From: Neoarius graeffei | Taxonomy: Eukaryota > Chordata > Actinopteri > Siluriformes > Ariidae | Direction of reading: 5' to 3' | Length of the DNA stretch: 64,000 nucleotides | Assembly (NCBI RefSeq): GCF_027579695.1 | Contig: NC_083577.1 | Coordinates: 57,463,783-57,527,782, forward strand | In this document: positions 57,515-64,000 of the stretch, piece after piece | How the letters are laid out: each line of letters opens with the position of its first letter | How positions within the stretch are numbered: the stretch's first letter is position 1 | Position numbers and translations under genes: made by a program | The notes under the pieces: model-generated | Told to the model about the DNA's origin: nothing | Database searches by the model: none | The model's input: only the letters and a program-made list of their open reading frames with translations

Positions 57515-58456
57515 TCAATACTTGGTTGGGGCTCCTTTACCATGAATTACTGTATCAATGCGGTGTGGCATGGAGGTGATCAGTCTGTGGCACTGCTGTG
57601 GTGTTATTGAAGCCCAGGTTGCTTTGATAGTGGCCTTCAGTGTATCTGTATTTTTGGGTCAGGTGTTTCTCATCTTCCTCTTGACAATACCCCATAGATT
57701 CTCTATGGGGTTCAGGTCAGGCAAGTTGGCTGGCCAATCAAACACAGTAATATCATGGTCAGCAAACCATTTGGTAGTAGTTTTGGCACTGTGGGTAGGT
57801 GCTAAGTCCTGCTGGAAAAGGAAATCAGCATCTCCAAAAAGCTCGTCAGCAGATGGAAGCATGAAGTGCTCTAAAATCTCCTGGTAGATGGCTGTGTTGA
57901 CTTTGGACTTGATAAAATACAGTGAACCAACACCAGCAGATGACATGGCACCCCAAATCATCACAGACTGTGGAAACTTCACACTGGGCTTCAAACACCT
58001 TGGATTCTGTGCCTCTCCACTCTTCCTCCAGACTCTAGAACCGTGATTTCCAAATTAAATGCAAAATGTACTTTCATCTGAAAAGAGGACTTTGGACCAC
58101 TGAGCAACAGTCCATTTCTTTCTCTCCTTAGTCCAGATAAGACAGTTCTGACATTGTCTCTGGCTCAGGAGTAGCTTGATATTAGGAATGCGAAAGTTGT
58201 ATCCCCTTTCTTGAAGATGTCTGTTCGTGATGGGTCTTGATACACTGACACCAGCCTCAGTCCACTCCTTGTGAAGCTCTCCCAAGTTCTTGAATCAACT
58301 TTTCTTGACAATCCTCTCAAGACTGCGGCCATCCCTGTTGCTTGTGCACCTTTTCCAGCCACCCTTTTCAGCAATGACCTTTTGTGGCTTACCCTCCTTG
58401 TGGAGGGCATCAGTGATCATCTTCTGGACAACAGTCAAGTCAGCAGTCTTCCCCAT
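57515..58456 (-). pseudogene. Tc1-family transposase with three in-frame stops and no frameshift
   Basis: From MGKTADLTVVQKMITDALHK to HGKGAPTKY the frame is intact for 313 codons. It is broken only by three nonsense codons: after LERIVKKS near 58295, after SDESTFCI at 58055, and after KMRNT at 57659-57661. Catalytic residues are present: Asp in LFSDESTF, Asp in FQQDLAPTHSAK and Glu in [11 protein letters not shown]. Loss by point mutation alone suggests it decayed after its own insertion rather than by rearrangement. Confidence 0.9.
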
Positions 58457-59088
58457 GATTGTGGTTGTGTGTACTGAACTAGACCGAGAGATACACTGTG
58501 TTCATATTGTTTTACTCAAACTTGAAATGAAATATTCTAATGGCCCTTTTCCACTACCCTTTTTCAGCTCACTTCAGCTCGCTTCAGCTCACTTCAGCCC
58601 GACACGGCTCGCGTTTCGACTACCAAAAACCAGCACGACTCAGCTCGTTTCAGCCCTGCTTAGCCCCTAAAACTCGCACCGTTTTGGAGTGGGGCTGAAG
58701 CGAGCCAAACCGTGCCGACTGAGGTTGGGGGCGTGAGCAGACACTCCCCTGTGCACTGATTGGTGAGGAGGAGTGTCCTCACATGCCCACACACGCCCCG
58801 CGAGCGCGCTGGGATCTGTAAACACCGCAAACCCGGAAGGAGAATAATTATGAATTACGAGAATTTCTGAAGCCTTATGCGCCTCGCCTCATCTATACGC
58901 TCTTGCCAGTATCTGTTGGCGTTGTCGGTGACAACAAGCCACAGCACCAAGACCAGCAACACTAACGACTCCATGTCCTCCATGTTTATTGTTTACTATC
59001 CAGGTCGTGAGACTACCGCTTAAAAGCTCACTGAATCAGTGACATACAGAGCATCGTGGACGAGTTCGCGGAGCGCAAGGCTCGCCGT

Positions 59089-59500
59089 ATGCCCTTCAAA
59101 TAATGCGCACAGTAGGCTATTGATGTTTTATTATGAGCCATGTACAGTATGTCGCCTAATGTTTTTTTGTTTCTGAGTTACATGTTCGTTTGAAGGACTT
59201 AATGTACAAAATAACATAGTTGCACCCCGTAGTGTTGAAATTGGTAAACACAGTGCATTCAGTGAGGTTTGCACCGCCCTCCTTTTATTTCTGACTCTTC
59301 CTGTCACCGTTGCAACCTCTGAGCGCTCATTCGTATGCCCTTCAAATAATGTGCGCAGTATAGGCTATTGATGTTTTATTATGAGCCATGTACAGTATCC
59401 TAATGTTTTTTGTTTCTGAGTTACATGTTCGTTTGAAGGACTTGATGTACTAAATAACATAGTTGCACCCGGTAGTGTTGAAATTGGTAAACACCGCAGT
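59089..59500 (+). repeat. Tandem duplication of about 245 bp in the MITE
   Basis: CGTATGCCCTTCAAATAATG starts at about 59088 and again at about 59331. TTACATGTTCGTTTGAAGGA and GTAGTGTTGAAATTGG recur in both units. The first unit contains a 60 bp transposase-like insert. Confidence 0.88.
59275..59333 (+). pseudogene. hAT dimerisation-domain fragment captured in the MITE
   Basis: One frame reads LLLFLTLPVTVATSERSF. This is close to the LPVTVATSERSFS motif of hAT transposase C termini. It is only about 60 bp long, between the two tandem units. Confidence 0.65.
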
Positions 59501-60094
59501 TGCGGACATTTTGTAGCCTAAAATGATGTTATGATAAGCTTTAATAAAGGGCCCGGTCATTTGCCCCGCCCCCGGCCCGGCTCTGACTTGTTCCGCCACT
59601 GTCACTGATGTCACTGTTTGCGCTGCTTAACGACATCACGTGACGTCCACCCACTTTCGCTAACTCCACCCAATGTGTCCACCCACTTCCAGCCAGCACG
59701 GTTCAGCGCGGTTGTAGTCGAAATGCAACTCCAACAGCCCCGCTCAGCTCGACTCGGCACGGCACGGCTCAGCCGCGTTTGTAGTGGAAAAGCGGCATAA
59801 TATTTTGAGATGGTTTTTTTTTAATGTTTTTGTACTGTATGCCATACTGATTAAGATTAAAATAGAAAAATGCTTGAAACATTTTAGTTTATGTGTAATG
59901 AGTCTATAATATATAATATTTTCACTTTCTGAAATAACTGATGAAAAATATTGAACTTTTTCACAATATTCTAATTTTTTGAGATGCACTTTTTATTTTC
60001 GACTAGCCAGCCGGGCTGGCTAGTGATAGGAATTACCCGCCAAATGACAAATTAAGTCGCCTCGGGCAACCGGACCACCGCGAATTTCGAGCCC

Positions 60095-60096
<2 letters not shown>

Positions 60097-60158
<62 letters not shown>
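60097..60158. repeat. (TG)(TA)n tract right of the hAT element
   Basis: Five TG units then about 26 TA units. Confidence 0.93.
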
Positions 60159-60161
<3 letters not shown>

Positions 60162-61766
60162 TGGTGCTTGAAAGTTTGTGAACCCTTTAGAATTTTTTTT
60201 ATTTCTGCATAAATATGACCAAAAACATCATCAGATTTTCACACAAGTCCTAAAAGTAGATAAAGAGAACCCAGTTAAACAAATGAGACAAAAATATTAT
60301 ACTTGGTCATTTATTTATTGAGGAAAATGATCCAATATTACATATCTGTGAGTGGCAAAAGTATGTGAACCTCTAGGATTAGCAGTTAATTAGAAGGTGA
60401 AATTAGACTCAGGTGTTTTCAATCAATGGGATGACAATCATATGTGAGTGGGCACCCTGTTTTATTTAAAGAACAGGGATCTATCAAAGTCTGATCTTCA
60501 CAACACGTTTGTGGAAAGTGTATCATGGCACGAACAAAGGAGATTTCTGAGGACCTCAGAAAAAGCGTTGTTGATGCTCATCAGGCTGGAAAAGGTTACA
60601 AAACCATCTCTAAAGAGTTTGGACTCCACCAATCCACAGTCAGACAGATTGTGTACAAGTAGAGGAAATTTAAGACCATTGTTACCCTCCCCAGGAGTGG
60701 TCGACGAACAAAGATCACTCCAAGAGCAAGGCGTGTAATAGTCGGTGAGGTCATAAAGGACCCCAGGGTAACTTCTAAGCAACTGAAGGCCTCTCTCATA
60801 TTGGCTAAAGTTAATGGTCATGAGTCCACCATCAGAAGAACACTGAACAACAATGGTGTGCATGGCAGGGTTGCAAGGAGAAAGCCACTGCTCTCCAAAA
60901 AGAGCATTGCTGCTCATCTGCAGTTTTTAAAGGTCACATGGACAAGCCAGAAGGCTATTGGAAAAATGTTTTGTGGATGGATGAGACCAAAATAGAACTT
61001 TTTGGTTTAAATGAGAAGTGTTATGTTTGGAGAAAGGAAAACACTGCATTCCAGCATAAGAACCTTATCCCATCTGTGAAACATGGTGGTGGTAGTATCA
61101 CGGTTTGGGCCTGTTTTGCTGCATCTGGGCCAGGACGGCTTGCCATCATTGATGGAACAATGAATTTTGAATCATCCCAGTAAATTCTAAAGGAAAATCT
61201 CAGGACATCTGTCCATGAACTGAATCTCAAGAGACATTGGGTCATGCAGCAAGACAACAACCCTCAGCACACAAGTCATTCTACCAAAGAATAGTTAAAG
61301 AAGAATAAAGTTAATGTTTTGGAATGGCCAAGTCAAAGTCCTGACCTTAATCCAATTGAAATGTTGTGGAAGGACCTGAAGCGAGCAGTTCATGTGAGGA
61401 AACCCACCAAGATCCCAGAGTTGAAGCTGTTCTGTACGGAGGAATGGGCTAAAATTCCTCCAAGCCGGTGTGCAGGACTGATCAACAGTTACCGGAAACA
61501 TTTAGTTGCAGTTATTGCTGCACAAGGGGGTCACACCAGATACTGAAAGCAAAGGTTCACATACTTTTGCCACTCACAGATATGTAATATTGGATCATTT
61601 TCCTCAATACATAAATGACCAAGTATAATATTTTTGTCTCATTTGTTTAATTGGGTTCTCTTTATCTACTTTTAGGACTTGTGTGAAAATCTGATGATGT
61701 TTTAGATCATATTTATGCAGAAATATAGAAAATTCTAAAGGGTTCACAAACTTTCAAGCACCACTG
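60159..61766 (+). mobile_element. Tc1-like transposon, CAGTGGTGCTTG family, copy 3
   Basis: TA on both sides (60157-60158 and 61767-61768), 1608 bp, termini CAGTGGTGCTTGAAAGTTTG and the inverse. Same family as 33183 and 49331 but on the plus strand. Confidence 0.93.
60525..61546 (+). pseudogene. Tc1-family transposase with stops and a frameshift
   Basis: It begins MARTKEISEDLRKSVVDAHQ. Trp-to-stop changes occur at 60660 (KxRKF position) and near 61291 (STKE*). There is another stop near 61181 (ATGAAT... CAGTAA) and a frameshift near 60935. It retains WMDETKIELF (Asp), KHGGGSITVWACFAASGPG, QQDNNPQHTSHSTK (Asp) and [10 protein letters not shown] (Glu), ending RY before TGA at 61544-61546. Confidence 0.87.
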
Positions 61767-61768
61767 TA

Positions 61769-61772
61769 TATA

Positions 61773-61835
<63 letters not shown>
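61769..61835. repeat. (TA)n microsatellite
   Basis: About 30 TA units with one CCA interruption. Confidence 0.93.
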
Positions 61836-61839
<4 letters not shown>

Positions 61840-62040
61840 CACTTTTATAAGGCTTCTCTTACTTGTGTGTTCTTTTTTAAAGAAAAAAGATGCAACTTCA
61901 GCTCTTCTAACAACAAACACAGTAACACTCTACATGTATGATAAATAATAGCAATTAATAGCAGATAATGGAAATTATTAACACCACAGGTCATATATTT
62001 TCTTTGATAATTTTACAATTATAATTACAATCCGTGTTTA

Positions 62041-62400
62041 CAGGCAGAATAGTGGTGTAGTGGATAGCATTGCCACCTCACAGCACCAGGGCCCCTGATT
62101 TGAGCCTGAGCTCTTGTTACTGCCAGTAATCTCTGTGCATGCTTTCTCTCTCTGTCCAAGTTGGTTTCATGTGGGTTCACCAGTTTCCTCCCACATCACA
62201 GGCATGCTGGTGGGTGGAATGACTATGCTGAATTTTCCCCAGGTGGGAATGAGTGTATAAATTTGTGTGTGTGTGCGCGTGTGCGATGCCTTGCAATGGA
62301 CTGGCATCTAATCCAGGGTGTATTCCCATATTGTGCCTGGGATAGGATAACCACTCTGAATATGACCAACATAAGCAGTTACTAAAGATGAATGAATAAA
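62041..62400 (+). mobile_element. Old SINE copy
   Basis: Head GAATAGTGGTGTAGTGGATA, a CCAGTTTCCTCCCACATC block, GCAATGGACTGGCATC and a GAATGAATAAATGAATGAATG tail. Same family as 1235 and 22655. Confidence 0.75.
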
Positions 62401-62532
62401 TGAATGAATGCATATTTACATAAGTATAAGACAAGAATAAATCCATTTTAGAATCTAAATGCACATAAATGTCTCAATAAATAACTGTTTAGAATACATA
62501 ATACTCATGAATTCAGTGTGCTCTCTCACTTT

Positions 62533-62559
62533 ATTATTATTATTATTATTATTATTATT
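62533..62559. repeat. (ATT)n microsatellite
   Basis: About nine ATT units. Confidence 0.9.
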
Positions 62560-63169
62560 GATGTGCTCAGATGGTTTTGTGGGATGAAGCAGAATGAGGA
62601 AAATTGTTCATCACTAGCAAAAACCTAGTACTGAAGCAACTACAGCTGAGTAACATGGAAAATCAATACACTAATGCAGCCCTGCCTCTGTTTCTCTCTG
62701 CTACTGCCATCCCTGTGATGAGCATGCCACAGCCTGGCACATTTCTCCCAAAACAAACTCTCCTATTAGTTAATTTGCTCCCTATGCCAAGGACTCCTAC
62801 CAAAACAACTTCACTTAAATATTCTCAGGGTTACTGTATCTAGAATAAAAATTTCCATCATTACAAATAATGTCAGTGAAAGATGAAACTCGCCTGCCTA
62901 CAGCTCAGGAAGACACTTCTATATATTGCATGTTGTGAGGTTGCTATAGGATTATGTTGTAGGCCACAAACATCTCTGGATTCCGCACTGTGAGTGCTGG
63001 CCTTCCTTTTTCTCGTAAATACTAATTGCAGTTCAGTTTTATGACAGAACTGCTTTGTATGCCCAGTCCAGGTCCACTAACAGACCTTCTTGCTTCTTGT
63101 GCTTTAGGTCAACATTTAATAATATATTAGAGCACAACTTTAATAACAAGTACCACAGCATGATGTCCA
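62560..63169. other. Spacer
   Basis: No gene recognised. The 79-codon frame at 62604 has no support. Confidence 0.4.
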
Positions 63170-63766
63170 CACTGCAAAAAATTGAAAACTGAATTTGAGG
63201 AGTAAATTACTTAATACTAGTGACATTATCGGGGAGGCATCGTGGTGTAGTGGTTAGCACTGTCACCTCACAGTTCGAGCCCAGTGGCCGGCGAGGGCCT
63301 TTCTGTGTGGAGTTTGCATGTTTTTCCCGTGTCTGCCTGGGTTTCCTCCGGGTGCCCCGGTTTCCCCACAGTCCAAAGGCATGCAGGTTATGGCTAATTG
63401 GTGGCTCTAAATTGACTGTAGGTGTGAGTGTGAATGGTTGTTTATCTCTATGTGTCAGCCCTGAGATGATCTGGTGACTTGTCCAGGGTGTACCCCGCCT
63501 CTCGCCCATAGTCAGCTGGGATAGGCTCCAGCTCACCTGCGACCCTGCACAGGATAAATGGCTAGAGATAATGGATGGATAGTGAAATTATCTTGCTGCA
63601 TAGACAGATATTTTTACTTGATAAGACATCTTAGAATAAGTTGGTTGCGATGTAGAACTAGGTTTAATAATCTCAGTATTGGTGTCGTGTATTCTAATAG
63701 GAAATACTAGATCGTTTCAACTATTTTCAAGGTATTTTCACTTGCTAAGATATAATTTTTTGCAGT
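63170..63766. mobile_element. MITE with CACTGCAAAAAATT termini, split by a SINE
   Basis: The left end CACTGCAAAAAATT and the right end AATTTTTTGCAGTG are perfect inverted copies. Removing the SINE and one duplication leaves about 235 bp. Confidence 0.82.
63231..63579 (+). mobile_element. Mermaid-like SINE inside the MITE
   Basis: Full-length but missing the GCAAGAAGGTCCTGGG part between box A and box B. The 13 bp duplication TAGTGACATTATC / TAGTGAAATTATC lies at 63218-63230 and 63580-63592. Confidence 0.9.
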
Positions 63767-64000
63767 GCAAAAGTTGTTTTTGAAAAAAGGTGTCAGATGT
63801 CATGTTGGGTTTGAAAGTATTTTCAGTTTTTCTGGAGCAATTCTGTCCTGTACCAGTTCAGCAAGTTCCCAAGAAAGGCGTGACTGCATAGTAACGTGTG
63901 AACTCTGCTCTGTTCCTTCAATCCACAAACACAAGAGTCAATCAATAATGTACTGTATCAACTTTGATTGGCATGTGGTTCCTCTCTTTTTCACACTAAG

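Larger units (their letters stand above)
58542..59797. mobile_element. MITE of 1256 bp with GGCCCTTTTCCACTAC termini
   Basis: The left end GGCCCTTTTCCACTAC and the right end GTAGTGGAAAAGCGGCA are inverted copies. TAAT lies on each side (58538-58541 and 59798-59801). Subterminal CAGCTC/GAGCTG-type repeats are dense at both ends. Confidence 0.85.
57245..59989 (-). mobile_element. Tc1-like transposon enlarged by a nested MITE
   Basis: Left end GTGCATCTCAAAAAATTAGA and right end TCTAATTTTTTGAGATGCAC (reverse) with long inverted repeats (ATAGAATATATTAAAG-type blocks are partly eroded). TA is kept at the left, and the right is TT. The MITE at 58542-59797 lies upstream of the transposase start. Confidence 0.88.
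50960..60096 (-). mobile_element. Outer hAT element (hAT-A), 9.1 kb with nested insertions
   Basis: Termini CAGGGCTCGAAATTC at 50960 and the inverse GAATTTCGAGCCCTG at 60096 are typical hAT ends. Both have ACTAGCCAG-type subterminal motifs. The (TG)(TA)n surroundings prevent identification of the 8 bp duplication. A short transposase start on the minus strand shows the element reads right to left. Confidence 0.82.

Noticed and set aside
59089..59500. Possible CRISPR-like or satellite array
   Set aside because: Only two units, no spacers of constant length, and the setting is a eukaryotic MITE.

Overview
This window is fish DNA, and most of it is transposon-derived. The pointers to a teleost are tRNA-headed SINEs sharing one head sequence, seven Tc1-family transposons with a recognisable transposase gene plus internally deleted relatives, long (TA)n and (GT)n tracts, and one vertebrate gene with short exons and GT-AG introns. 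The commonest SINE looks like the Mermaid family I recall from channel catfish. A siluriform or related teleost is therefore likely, but I cannot prove the species from this sequence.

The only host gene I can read confidently is LACC1 (FAMIN), on the + strand at 15551-22053. Its five coding exons have consistent phases and give 432 aa. The three metal ligands are present (His239, Cys273, His290). Its introns hold three SINEs, a transposon with a Crypton/DUF3504-type first exon, and a 711 bp nearly perfect palindrome. A CpG-rich stretch near 2.5-2.8 kb may be the first exon of a minus-strand gene.

Layout: 0-15 kb holds Tc1 copies (1-934, 4806-6260, 9747-11424), SINEs, a foldback element interrupted by a MITE (11.4-12.9 kb) and a 1.7 kb element with 107 bp tandem repeats (12.9-14.6 kb). 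LACC1 follows at 15.5-22 kb. From 22 to 28.6 kb the DNA is mostly featureless. At 28650-29890 lies a LINE inserted with a 5' inversion and a 12 bp target duplication. A non-autonomous hAT with a perfect 8 bp duplication sits at 31760-32688. Two Tc1 copies fill 33.2-36.6 kb.

The stretch 37.7-43.0 kb is the most unusual. Two similar termini 5.3 kb apart enclose a THAP-domain exon at one end. At the other end, and in two inner elements, are N-terminal exons of a teleost multicopy protein family that I associate with SWIM/YqaJ-nuclease proteins. SINEs dominate 43.3-46.4 kb.

The stretch 49.3-61.8 kb is a nest of elements: two Tc1 copies of one family flank a hAT of 9.1 kb. Inside it are a second hAT in the opposite orientation (carrying a young Tc1 with an intact transposase gene), a decayed Tc1 carrying a MITE, and a SINE fragment. 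The last kilobases hold an old SINE and a MITE split by a young SINE. Apart from LACC1 the coding regions are transposases or their remains, and no operon-like organisation is expected or seen.
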